Below are positions 17,097 through 25,310 of a stretch of DNA of 64,000 nt, piece by piece (within the stretch, counting starts at the first letter, position 1; each line of letters begins with the position of its first letter). The DNA is from Agrobacterium tumefaciens_K (GTDB taxonomy: Bacteria > Pseudomonadota > Alphaproteobacteria > Rhizobiales > Rhizobiaceae), in NCBI RefSeq assembly GCF_031801495.1, contig NZ_JAOEGC010000001.1, positions 1,178,001-1,242,000 on the forward strand, written 5' to 3'. The position numbers and the translations under genes are program-made. The notes beneath the pieces are model-generated. The model did not search any database and had not been told where the DNA came from. It worked only from the letters and a program-made list of their open reading frames with translations.

Positions 17097-18200
17097 TCAC
17101 TTCGAAGCGAAGCGATAGTCTGTCACCATCGGATCGCGTTTGCGGACAAGCGCCGCGCCTTCAAACAGCCGTCGGCTGGTTCTCATAACCGAAACGGTTG
17201 GGCTGTTGTCTCCCTGGGCCTTCTCGATGCGAATGCGAAGAAGACCAGTCGGATGTTCCCAGGCCAGTGAGACCGGCAGGGTCAAATTCGGTACTTGCTC
17301 CCCGACGAGACTCGTAGGGATGGTGGCGGCGAGCCCAAGGCTGACGGCGCCTGTCGTGGCCAGCGCCGTGTGGCAGGTCGCCGGCGTGAAATACCGGACG
17401 GCGAGGTCGCCACCGTGGCGCGGTGCGCCGATCAAAAGCGGCTTGGGCAGGACCGACTGGCTGACATCGCCGAGCCCCATCATGCGTCCGGCCTCGCGCC
17501 GCACGGTTTCAAGCCGGTCCAGAAAGGCCGCGTCGGCGTCGAGCACCGCTGCCGGTTCGGAGCCGGTGAAGCCGAAATCGGTGGCGCGCATCACGACGAG
17601 CGGCGTTGCGCCATCGACCAACGTGGCGTCGATATCGAGCACCCGGTCGATGGCGTTTCCGGTCGGCAGGAGCTTGCCGGTCTTGGCCCCGATCGCGTTG
17701 CGGAAGGCGAGATAGACCGGTGCCGCGGTTCCCGGCACGCCATCGATCTGTGCCTCGCCCTGATAGACGAGCTGACCATGCGGGGTGTGGACCCGGGCCT
17801 CGATAATCTTGCCGGTGTTGACGTTATGCACGCGTATCAGCGTTTCATCGGCCTGTATCGTCACCAGCCCGGCTTCGATCGCAAAGGGGCCGACGGCTGA
17901 CAGCATGTTGCCGCAATTGGGAGCCGTATCGACGGCGTTCTCCAGAACCTTCACCTGAGCGAACAGGTAATCCACGTCCGCTTCCGGATGCGACGACGGC
18001 CCGACGATCGCGACCTTGCTGCTGAGCGAATTGCCGCCGCCGATGCCGTCGATCTGCAAAGCGTGGCCGGAGCCCATGATTTCCAAAAGGAGACGATCGC
18101 GCTCGTCCGGGTCGACCGGGAGATCGCGGGACAGGAAAAAGGGGCCCTTCGATGTTCCGCCACGCATCATCACACAGGGTATCCTGATCAGGTCGTCCAT
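17097..18200 (-). CDS. PrpF-family isomerase (4-oxalomesaconate tautomerase-like)
   Basis: This 367-residue protein starts MDDLIRIPCVMMRGGTSKG, typical of PrpF/GalD. Landmarks include the conserved catalytic-cysteine region RGGTSKG, then DGIGGGNSLSSKVAIV and NCGNMLSAVGPFA, the second Cys-containing motif of the diaminopimelate-epimerase fold. Family members shift double bonds in unsaturated tricarboxylates (aconitate isomerase, or 4-oxalomesaconate tautomerase in gallate breakdown). It is the first gene of the operon ahead of tctCBA, so it probably acts on the imported acid. The divergent LysR 100 bases away is the likely regulator. Confidence 0.82.
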   Translation of the reverse strand: MDDLIRIPCVMMRGGTSKGPFFLSRDLPVDPDERDRLLLEIMGSGHALQIDGIGGGNSLSSKVAIVGPSSHPEADVDYLFAQVKVLENAVDTAPNCGNMLSAVGPFAIEAGLVTIQADETLIRVHNVNTGKIIEARVHTPHGQLVYQGEAQIDGVPGTAAPVYLAFRNAIGAKTGKLLPTGNAIDRVLDIDATLVDGATPLVVMRATDFGFTGSEPAAVLDADAAFLDRLETVRREAGRMMGLGDVSQSVLPKPLLIGAPRHGGDLAVRYFTPATCHTALATTGAVSLGLAATIPTSLVGEQVPNLTLPVSLAWEHPTGLLRIRIEKAQGDNSPTVSVMRTSRRLFEGAALVRKRDPMVTDYRFASK

Positions 18201-18254
18201 TCGGTATCATCCTCCGGGCTGGTCTCTGCCAGTTGCGAGAGGAGAGTTCTCACG

Positions 18255-18271
18255 TCACAAATCGGTTGTGA
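18255..18271. promoter_or_regulatory. LysR-type palindrome between prpF-like gene and its regulator
   Basis: TCACAA-ATCGG-TTGTGA is a perfect six-base inverted repeat with a five-base spacer and carries the T-N11-A pattern of LysR boxes. It lies 29 bases before the LysR start and 54 before the PrpF-like start, in the only gap between the divergent genes. Confidence 0.5.
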
Positions 18272-18300
18272 AATGCAAAGAATTGCGCGATTATTCCGAT

Positions 18301-19200
18301 ATGCGAAATAATTTCGAATTCCTTGACCTCAAGGCGTTTCTCGCCGTCCTTGATCTGGGCTCGTTCAACGAGGCAGCCCGGCAGCTCAATTTGTCACAAC
18401 CTGCGCTTTCAAGGCGGATCAAGGGTTTTGAAGAAGCTGTCGGAGCACAGCTTATCGAGAGAACGACGCGTCACGTTGCGCCGACCCAGATCGGACGGGA
18501 GCTTCTGCCACTTGTGCGCCGTCTTGTCGACGAATTCGAGGATTCCATCCTCTCGATCAGCGATCTCGGGGGCCGTCATCGCGCACAGGTGACGATCGCC
18601 TCAGTCCCAACGGCAGCATTCTATTTTCTTCCTAGAGTTGTGCACTCATTCAACGAAAAATTCCCCGGCATTCGCTTTCGAATTCTTGACCTGTCGGCCA
18701 ATGAGGGGCTCGATGCTGTCGCGAACGGTGAAGTCGAGTTCGGTATCAATATAACCGGTGCTGCTCGCGCGGATCTCAACTTTACGCCGCTGATCGAGGA
18801 TCCCTTCGTTCTCGCATGCCGCCGCGACCACCCGCTTGCCACCGCAAAGTCGCTGACATGGGCCGACCTAGCAGGCCATCCCCTCATCGGAGTAAGCAAG
18901 ACGAGTGGAAATCGCGCGGTTCTCGATAGGGCGCTGACGACCGCCCAGGTGCAGCTCAACTGGTTCTACGAGGTCAACCATCTCTCTACCTCGCTCGGTC
19001 TGGTTGAGGCGGGGCTCGGGATATCGGTGATGCCGAAACTCGCGACCCCACAGCTGGAGCATCCCGTCATTGCCACCGTGCCGCTGAAGGGCCCTCTGGT
19101 CAGCCGCACAATCGGCCTCGTAGAACGCCGCGGTGGTCGCCTGTCGCCGGCCGCGATCCGTTTTCGGGAAATGCTCATTCAGGAATGGACGGATTGCTGA
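18301..19200 (+). CDS. LysR-family regulator of the tripartite transporter cassette
   Basis: The start at 18301 gives 299 residues beginning MRNNFEFLDLKAFLAVLDLG. The helix-turn-helix is textbook (SFNEAARQLNLSQPALSRRIKGFE, about residues 18-41) and is followed by a LysR substrate domain. A longer frame to 18016 overlaps the divergent gene and is not protein-like. It is divergent from the PrpF/TctCBA operon, with a perfect palindrome in between, and probably responds to the transported carboxylate. Confidence 0.9.
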   Translation: MRNNFEFLDLKAFLAVLDLGSFNEAARQLNLSQPALSRRIKGFEEAVGAQLIERTTRHVAPTQIGRELLPLVRRLVDEFEDSILSISDLGGRHRAQVTIASVPTAAFYFLPRVVHSFNEKFPGIRFRILDLSANEGLDAVANGEVEFGINITGAARADLNFTPLIEDPFVLACRRDHPLATAKSLTWADLAGHPLIGVSKTSGNRAVLDRALTTAQVQLNWFYEVNHLSTSLGLVEAGLGISVMPKLATPQLEHPVIATVPLKGPLVSRTIGLVERRGGRLSPAAIRFREMLIQEWTDC

Positions 19201-19623
19201 AGCGGATTGAGGTGGCCAATCGCAGGCCAGGAACGAAGGGTTGGAAGTGCGTGGGCAATGTCAGCGACCAACGCTCGGCATTGGCCGTTCCTTTCCTTCG
19301 AAACGTAGAAGGCGAACAGCGACATCTATGCCTATCCCGCCGCTCTGCATCCTCGCCCACCTTGACCCGCCATGAGGCTGCAACTTTTTCCTCCTTGAGC
19401 TTCAGCGGCTCAAGTCTGTCGGCTTGGCGCAGCTGATCGCTTGGCGATTTGACGAGGCTTTCCCAAATCGTACCAAGCCGCATCTCTTCGTGGCGGTGGA
19501 CATTAGGATCTTGCCTACGCTCATGTTGTTCATAAACGTGCGTCATATCGGTCATGATTGAAACGCCCCCGCTGTGCGGTGACGCAGCTCTTGGCCTAAG
19601 CCTCAGTGTGATTAGCCCGACTT
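19201..19623. other. Gene-poor decayed region right of the LysR gene
   Basis: There is no supported gene. A minus-strand frame stays open across it (to 19175) and is the continuation of the integrase-like stub, but its translation loses integrase character after about 50 codons. I take it as decayed mobile-element DNA. Confidence 0.35.
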
Positions 19624-19774
19624 CTTCGGACTCGGAGATGCGTGCCCGCCAGTAGAAAATGTCTCCGCGGAGTATGAGACTCTCAACCTCGTGGCGCATG
19701 GCCATGACGAATACCGTGTCTTCCCCAGGGCTCGTCCATCGCGCTCGATCGGCGCGTGCATCACCTCTGGGCAT
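19624..19774 (-). pseudogene. Possible integrase N-terminal stub next to repeat copy B
   Basis: On the minus strand a frame starts MPRGDARADRARW and reaches RHEVESLILRGDIFYWRARI. The latter resembles the N-terminal domain that precedes many alphaproteobacterial tyrosine recombinases (a R-G-x-x-F/Y-Y-W-R-x-R-I/V pattern). No core-binding or catalytic Arg/His/Arg/Tyr region follows, so any integrase is truncated. It begins about 75 bases from a degenerate tRNA-Gln 3' end, the usual position of an integrase beside its attachment site. The same start (MPRDDAH, then a stop) is seen beside the real tRNA. The family call rests on one short motif. Confidence 0.35.
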
Positions 19775-20010
19775 CAGGTCGCCAATGATGCCAAAACGGG
19801 ACCCGGCACGACTGGAAAATCAAGGAACTAAAGATATTTAGGGAGAACTGGCGGGGATCATGTATTCTAACATGATTTCAATGACTCAGCTGAAAATCCT
19901 TGAAGTACCCTGTGCTTTTCCATCGCGAGCGACCTTTGATGCCACGTTTGTGCCTTGGGTTTGGGTGTCAGTCAACCGGGCGGGGTACGGAAACAATTTC
20001 GGCTTCGTGC
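19757..20010 (+). repeat. tRNA-Gln-associated structured repeat, copy B
   Basis: The left 90 bases (19757-19848) nearly duplicate the sequence 3' of the tRNA-Gln gene (37174-37264), with about a dozen differences. Next comes a degenerate tRNA 3' end (TGGCGGGGA, then TATTCTAAC), a variable spacer and the core at 19918-20010. Hairpin 1 is GATGCC (19938-19943) with GGTGTC (19964-19969), kept pairable through G-U pairs. Hairpin 2 is weakened to GAAA/TTTC. It separates the TctABC cassette from the peptide-uptake cassette. Confidence 0.7.
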
Positions 20011-20043
20011 CTTAAGCGGGCACATACAGGCGATGATTTGAGT

Positions 20044-21414
20044 TCAGGGCAATCTAAGAAATACTTGCAACGTATTATCGCTGACGGTCTTCACGCTCTT
20101 TCCGGAACAAATGGCTTTCAATTCGGAGTGGGTGATATGCGCCGTGGAAAGCCCGGCCCACCGCAAGCAATCTTCAAATTTTGCAAGCTTCTGACCGTCA
20201 TTCAAAGGCGCAGCTATAGAGCCGTTGGCGTGAAGTCGCTCGGTGGAGAACCTGCGCCCATCCTTTAAAAAGATATGGACTTGATGCGGTAGGCGCTCAA
20301 CGCCGCGTTCTTTTTCTGCGCTGTAAGAACTCATTGTGATCTTCGACATATGGACGCGCAAACTGGGCCGGGTAGCCGCTTGAGGAGTAAAGTCACGAAG
20401 TGATAATCCTCCGCTCAATAGTGCGACGGCCAAGCAGTATTGCATGGAAAATCTCGCCTGCATCTCATCTGAGGGATCGGGATATGCGAGGTTGTCAGAT
20501 GCAGATCGGCCAACTTTCGTATCGATCTGTTCGATGTCGTCAATCGAGAATCCATGCTCCTTCTGGAGGTCCAAGGCCGCATCGATGGCCCTATGTGTTG
20601 AGGCGCAGCATGGGTGGAGTTTCGTGACCAGACCGCGGGTTTCGATGACGGGCTTCTCGTCCCATGACAGGTCTGCCCAACCAGTTGCCTCGTCACCCCC
20701 GAAGATATCTAGGAAACCTTGCGGGCGTTCGAGGATATCGGGCCTGCCGCCTAAACCAGATTGGGCAAGCAGGGCTGCCTCAACGGCGTTTCGGGCCGCG
20801 ATGCCTGCGTGGAAGGGTTTTGCGCCAGTGCCGAATTGTCCTTTTGGACCAGAGGCCATGCTGGTGGCAAGGCTCATTGCGTTTGCTATCTGAGCTTCGT
20901 CAAGTCCTAGAAGGACGGCCACACCTGCGGCGGCTCCTATGCAGCCTATTGTCGAGGTGCCGTGCCAGCCCCGATTATAGTGCGAGGGGATGACGCCGAA
21001 GCCAATGGATGCCTGCGCTTCCAGCCCTGCGAGATAGGCACGGGTTAGCATGTGCCCTGAAAAATCCTCGCTGCTTGTCGCAACGGAGAGAAGCGCTGGC
21101 ACCAGGACCGCTGATGCGTGGGCGCGTGCGGGATGAAAATTGTCATCGAAGTCTAGGCAGTGGGCGGCTGTCCCGTTGATCAGGGCAGCGATGGAGGGCG
21201 ATGCACGGCCTCCTGTGAAAACCAGCGATGCGCCGCTGTCATTGATCTCGTCACGGAAAGCTGCGGCCACGGACAGCGGGACAGCGTCATTCATGCCTGC
21301 AACCATGCAGCCGATCGTATCCACAATCGCGTCTTCCGCCCGCTCGACTGCGACGGCTGAAAAGGACGTTCTTGAAACGATCTGCCGGGCAATTTTTTCG
21401 AGAACGGTTGTCAT
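20044..21414 (-). CDS. MmgE/PrpD-family protein
   Basis: This 456-residue protein has the all-helical MmgE/PrpD N-terminal domain. Characteristic pieces are DTIGCMVAGMNDAVPL (about residues 30-45), NGTAAHCLDFDDNFHPARAHASAVLVPALL and the GWHGTSTIGCIGAAAGVAVLLGL region. The family includes 2-methylcitrate dehydratase, cis-aconitate decarboxylase and epimerases of iminodisuccinate, so it acts on small polycarboxylates or amino-acid-derived acids. It is divergent from the two LysR genes and may share regulation with the peptide-uptake cassette. The exact reaction is not deducible. Confidence 0.85.
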   Translation of the reverse strand: MTTVLEKIARQIVSRTSFSAVAVERAEDAIVDTIGCMVAGMNDAVPLSVAAAFRDEINDSGASLVFTGGRASPSIAALINGTAAHCLDFDDNFHPARAHASAVLVPALLSVATSSEDFSGHMLTRAYLAGLEAQASIGFGVIPSHYNRGWHGTSTIGCIGAAAGVAVLLGLDEAQIANAMSLATSMASGPKGQFGTGAKPFHAGIAARNAVEAALLAQSGLGGRPDILERPQGFLDIFGGDEATGWADLSWDEKPVIETRGLVTKLHPCCASTHRAIDAALDLQKEHGFSIDDIEQIDTKVGRSASDNLAYPDPSDEMQARFSMQYCLAVALLSGGLSLRDFTPQAATRPSLRVHMSKITMSSYSAEKERGVERLPHQVHIFLKDGRRFSTERLHANGSIAAPLNDGQKLAKFEDCLRWAGLSTAHITHSELKAICSGKSVKTVSDNTLQVFLRLP

Positions 21415-21520
21415 TCAAACGCTTCCTTGCAAATTTCATGGGGAGCGGCATTGATGACCGGGCAGGTATATCGGCGCAATCTTATGCAAATGGCGGGTGA
21501 CGTTATCCGGGAGAACGAGA

Positions 21521-22426
21521 ATGAAGACATCGGGCGACGTCCAGATCAGCATCAAGCATATTCATGCCTTCGATGCGATTGCAGCCACCGGCTCCACCAT
21601 TGCCGCTGCGGTTGATCTCGGTATTTCTCAGTCCAATACCAGCCGTCTTCTGCATCAGTTGGAGGTCTATCTCGGTGTGCGGCTGTTCGACAGGGATAAG
21701 AACCGGCTTTCGATGACGCGTGAGGGGTTGAAGCTGGGACCGGAAATCCGAGCCATCGCGGACAAGCTCACCGCCCTGAAAATAACGGCGCAGGAACTGG
21801 AGGAGGGACGCTCGACGGAAATTCCGTTGCGGATAGCTTTTCCGGCCAGTCTTTCGGGAACGCTGGTGCCGCGTCTGGTCAAGAGGTTTCTGGCCGACGC
21901 GGGGCCTGTCAGAATCGAAATTGCGTCTGGAAATTATCTTGCGATAGAGCGGATGGTGGCAGAGGGGGCGGTCGATCTCGGCTTTACGCGTTTGCCATCA
22001 CCGACGCCCGGGCTTCGCGAAGAGCACATCATGCCGACGCGCAATATTTGCGTGCTGCATGAGAGCCATCCGCTGGCCGGAGCCTCGAAGATCGACGTTG
22101 AACAGTTGAAGACCGAGAATTTGATTCTCCTGAACCGGGAGCGGGCCGTTCGTCATGAGCTTGAAGCGATCTTCTATCGCGCCGGGCTTCGCCGCCGCCC
22201 GGCCATCGAAGCGCATTCCGTCGGTTGCGGCTGCGCGCTTGCGGCAGAAGGGCTGGGCATAGCAATCGTCAGCGAATTGCTGGCGCTTGAATTTCAGGCG
22301 TTGCCACTGGCATTCGTTCCGCTTGAACCGACCATTTCCGTCGATTACGCCATCGTCAGCTCCGAACTTTCCCCGCTGCCGAAAATCGCTATGCCGTTCT
22401 TGAACTACATTCGGGAATGGGCTTAA
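21521..22426 (+). CDS. LysR-family regulator, first of a tandem pair
   Basis: The ATG at 21521 follows GGGAGA by six bases and gives 301 residues. An earlier GTG at 21497 is less likely. The helix-turn-helix region reads AATGSTIAAAVDLGISQSNT, then SRLLHQLEVYLGVRLFDRDK. The next gene has the same unusual ATGSTIA-x-A opening and FDRDK close, so the two are paralogues from one duplication or ancient pair. It is divergent from the MmgE/PrpD gene. Confidence 0.88.
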   Translation: MKTSGDVQISIKHIHAFDAIAATGSTIAAAVDLGISQSNTSRLLHQLEVYLGVRLFDRDKNRLSMTREGLKLGPEIRAIADKLTALKITAQELEEGRSTEIPLRIAFPASLSGTLVPRLVKRFLADAGPVRIEIASGNYLAIERMVAEGAVDLGFTRLPSPTPGLREEHIMPTRNICVLHESHPLAGASKIDVEQLKTENLILLNRERAVRHELEAIFYRAGLRRRPAIEAHSVGCGCALAAEGLGIAIVSELLALEFQALPLAFVPLEPTISVDYAIVSSELSPLPKIAMPFLNYIREWA

Positions 22427-22463
22427 GCCAATTTGTCTCGGCCGAAGAGGGAGCGGTGAAAGC

Positions 22464-23381
22464 ATGATCAATTTCAGGCAGCTTGAGGTTCTGAAAACCC
22501 TGCTTGCGACAGGTTCGACCATCGCCACCGCCAAGAGCATGGGGCTCAGCCAGTCCGGTGTGAGCCGTCTTCTCCAGCAACTGGAAACCGATCTGGAACT
22601 GAGGCTCTTTGACCGGGATAAGGGCAGGCTTATCCCAACGCCTGAGGCCAGCATTCTGGCGCGGGATGCCGAAACCATATTGCTCGGCTTGAACAGGTTT
22701 TCGGGACTGGCGGAAGATCTCCGCAGCGGTGCGAAGGGTCCGGAACTTGTGCGGGTAGGGCTGCCCAGCAGCATGTGGGAAAATTTCGCGCCCGCAATGA
22801 TGACGGACTTCGTGCGTGATTATCCTTCCGTCCGTATCGAGACCTTTTTCGAGACGACGTCCAATATCGCGCGTCTCGTCGAGCAGAAGGTCATCGATTT
22901 CGGCTTTCTGCGCAATGAACATCCCGCATTGCCCGGTATCGACATGGAAATCGTGGCGACGGGAACAAGTGTTTGTGTTCTGCCGGAAGGTCACGAACTG
23001 GCGTCGATGAAAGAAATCAGCGCTCGCGACCTGCGCGGTGTGCCGCTCATCCTCATTGGTCGCCAGAGACCGACGCGAATGTTGCTCGACCAGACCTTTA
23101 CCCGTGAAGCCGTAAAGCAGAACGTGAAAATCGAGACTCACACGAATAGTTCGGCCTGCTCCTATGTAGCTCACGGGTTGGGTGTTGCGATATTGAGCAG
23201 CTTTTTCGCCAATCTTTACCGGCACCTTCCAATCGTCCAGCGCCCGTTCGTTCCGGTCACGACACAGGAGTTTGCGCTCGCCACACCTTCTGGAACATCG
23301 TCTTCACTGGCGGCAAAAGCGTTGATGGACGCACTCAAGCGCCAGATCGAAATCTCACAGAAGCGTCGATCCAACGAATAG
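22464..23381 (+). CDS. LysR-family regulator, second of a tandem pair
   Basis: These 305 residues start MINFRQLEVLKTLLATGSTI and continue ATAKSMGLSQSGVSRLLQQL, closely matching the DNA-binding domain of the preceding gene 37 bases away. The substrate domain is LysR type. It lies directly upstream of the peptide ABC transporter operon in the same direction, with a 169-base gap, and is the nearer candidate regulator for it. Two regulators may split control, one for the MmgE/PrpD gene and one for the transporter. This is inferred from position. Confidence 0.88.
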   Translation: MINFRQLEVLKTLLATGSTIATAKSMGLSQSGVSRLLQQLETDLELRLFDRDKGRLIPTPEASILARDAETILLGLNRFSGLAEDLRSGAKGPELVRVGLPSSMWENFAPAMMTDFVRDYPSVRIETFFETTSNIARLVEQKVIDFGFLRNEHPALPGIDMEIVATGTSVCVLPEGHELASMKEISARDLRGVPLILIGRQRPTRMLLDQTFTREAVKQNVKIETHTNSSACSYVAHGLGVAILSSFFANLYRHLPIVQRPFVPVTTQEFALATPSGTSSSLAAKALMDALKRQIEISQKRRSNE

Positions 23382-23426
23382 GCGCCACGCCAAAGATCAA
23401 TCTCAAGGCGGGCCTGCGTCTGCAAG

Positions 23427-23457
23427 TTATGCATTGCCCTATGAGGAAATCGCATAA
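23427..23457. promoter_or_regulatory. Inverted repeat before the peptide ABC operon
   Basis: TTATGC (23427-23432) and GCATAA (23452-23457) are inverted arms 19 bases apart in the gap before the permease genes. This could be a two-half-site LysR operator; the spacing is wide, so confidence is low. Confidence 0.25.
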
Positions 23458-23550
23458 TATTGCGCTATTTTTTTTGATCCGTCATAGTTTCAATCATAAC
23501 AGCCGGTGACTTTGCAGATCCGGTCCCGACAATCGCGTTCAGGGGAACCG

Positions 23551-24495
23551 ATGATTAGATTCATATTCCATCGACTGCTGATGGCGATCCCGACATTGGT
23601 GATCGTCGCAATCACAGTCTTCGCCCTCATTCGATTTATCCCGGGTGATCCTGCAGCTTTGATGCTGGGGGACATGGCGACGCCCGATCAGATTGCCGAG
23701 ATGCGTACGGAACTTGGCCTCGATACATCGCTGCCTCAGCAGTTTCTCGTCTGGGCGGGCAATGTGCTGACCGGAGATTTCGGCCAATCCATCGTCAACA
23801 AGGAGCCGGTTCTTCCGCTTGTTGTTTCGCGCTTCATGGTTTCAGCCGAGATCGTTGTGGCGGCAGTCATTCTCGCGAGCCTGATCGCAGTGCCTGCCGG
23901 TGTCATTGCCGCCTGGCGCCAGAACAGCGCGACGGACCTCGTATTGATCGGTACGGCGACGGTTCTGCTTTCGATCCCGACCTTCTGGCTTGGATTGCTT
24001 TTGCTTCTCTTCTTCGGGCTGAAGCTTGGCTGGCTGCCGGTGCTGGGATACGTGTCCCTTTCGGATAATTTTATCTCCGGCCTGCTGTATCTCGTCCTGC
24101 CCATAATGACGCTCGTCATTCATGAAGCCGGTGTTCTGATCCGCATGGCGCGTGCCTCCACGCTGGAAGTTCTAAGGCTGGACTACATCACTCACGCTCG
24201 TGCCAAAGGACTTTCGGAGCATGCGGTTCTCTGGAAGCACGCTTTCAAGAATGCTTTCGGTCCGACATGGACGATGATTGGCCTGATCCTTGGAAATCTG
24301 CTTGGCGGCATCGCCGTCATCGAAACAGTCTTCACCATTCCCGGCCTTGGCCGCCTGATGGTCGATAGCATCTTCCAGCGCGATTACCCCGTTATTCAAG
24401 GCTGCCTTCTCTTCGTCGCCATGTCCTATGTGATCGTCAATCTGGTTGTCGATCTCCTTTACCCACTCTTTGATCCGCGCGTGGTGGCCGAATGA
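23551..24495 (+). CDS. Peptide ABC transporter permease (DppB/OppB type)
   Basis: The ATG at 23551 follows AGGGGA by six bases and gives 314 residues; the in-frame start at 23506 adds an unlikely polar extension. It has six membrane segments. The first cytoplasm-to-periplasm stretch IRFIPGDPAALMLGDMATPDQI is typical of DppB. The EAA loop that docks the ATPase is ITHARAKGLSEHAVLWKHAFKNA. It forms the inner-membrane channel with the next gene (ATGA overlap). The likely substrates are di/oligopeptides or amide compounds. Confidence 0.92.
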   Translation: MIRFIFHRLLMAIPTLVIVAITVFALIRFIPGDPAALMLGDMATPDQIAEMRTELGLDTSLPQQFLVWAGNVLTGDFGQSIVNKEPVLPLVVSRFMVSAEIVVAAVILASLIAVPAGVIAAWRQNSATDLVLIGTATVLLSIPTFWLGLLLLLFFGLKLGWLPVLGYVSLSDNFISGLLYLVLPIMTLVIHEAGVLIRMARASTLEVLRLDYITHARAKGLSEHAVLWKHAFKNAFGPTWTMIGLILGNLLGGIAVIETVFTIPGLGRLMVDSIFQRDYPVIQGCLLFVAMSYVIVNLVVDLLYPLFDPRVVAE

Positions 24496-25310
24496 AACAC
24501 GTTTCTCTTAACGGCGTAATCGGCGGCGTTCTCATCGCGGCTCTGCTTACTGTCGCAGGCTTGAGTTTGTTCTGGACGCCTTTCGATCCCATGAAGCTGA
24601 GCTTCACGGCAAGATTGGCGGCCCCCAGCCAACTCCATCTCCTTGGTACCGATGAATTTGGGCGCGATGTCCTGAGCCGATTGATGGTCGGCGCGCGGGC
24701 CAGTGTCTGGATCGGCTGCCTCACGGTCGGTTTTGCGGTTATCGCAGGCACCTTGATCGGTCTTATCAGCGGATATGCACGCGGCTGGATCGACGGTTTG
24801 ATCATGGCGGTGAACAATGCGCTGCTGGCGTTCCCCGGCATCCTGCTGGCACTCGGACTGCTCGCGGTGTTCGGCGCAAACCAATATGGCATCATCTTTG
24901 CGCTGGGCATCGCCTACACGCCGTCTATGGCGCGCGTCGTTCGGGGAGCAGTGCTGTCTTTGCGGGAGCGCGAATTCGTCGAAGCGTCCCGTGTCATGGG
25001 CAACGGCGAAATCTTCACGATGTTCAGACACATCCTGCCGAATTGTCTCGCCCCAATCACCGTACTCGCAACCTCGATGTTCGGCTGGGCCATCCTTTCG
25101 GAAAGCGCATTGAGCTTCCTCGGTCTCGGCGTGCCGCCTCCAGCACCGACCTGGGGCAACATGCTGGCCGCGGGTCGCCCCTTCATCGAGCAGGCTGTCT
25201 GGCTCGGACTATTTCCCGGCCTTTGCATCGCTCTCACCCTGCTCGGCATCAACCTTCTTGGTGATGCTCTGCGCGACAAACTCGACCCACGCATGAGAGG
25301 TTTGAAATGA
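24492..25310 (+). CDS. Peptide ABC transporter permease (DppC/OppC type)
   Basis: These 272 residues contain the DppC landmarks LLGTDEFGRDVLSRLMVGAR (about residues 47-66), the EAA loop EFVEASRVMGNGEIFTMFRH, and SEALSFLGLGVPPPAPTWG near the C terminus. It pairs with the upstream permease. Four-base overlaps with both neighbours show tight translational coupling. The N-terminal cytoplasmic tail is short compared with OppC. Confidence 0.92.
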   Translation: MKHVSLNGVIGGVLIAALLTVAGLSLFWTPFDPMKLSFTARLAAPSQLHLLGTDEFGRDVLSRLMVGARASVWIGCLTVGFAVIAGTLIGLISGYARGWIDGLIMAVNNALLAFPGILLALGLLAVFGANQYGIIFALGIAYTPSMARVVRGAVLSLREREFVEASRVMGNGEIFTMFRHILPNCLAPITVLATSMFGWAILSESALSFLGLGVPPPAPTWGNMLAAGRPFIEQAVWLGLFPGLCIALTLLGINLLGDALRDKLDPRMRGLK

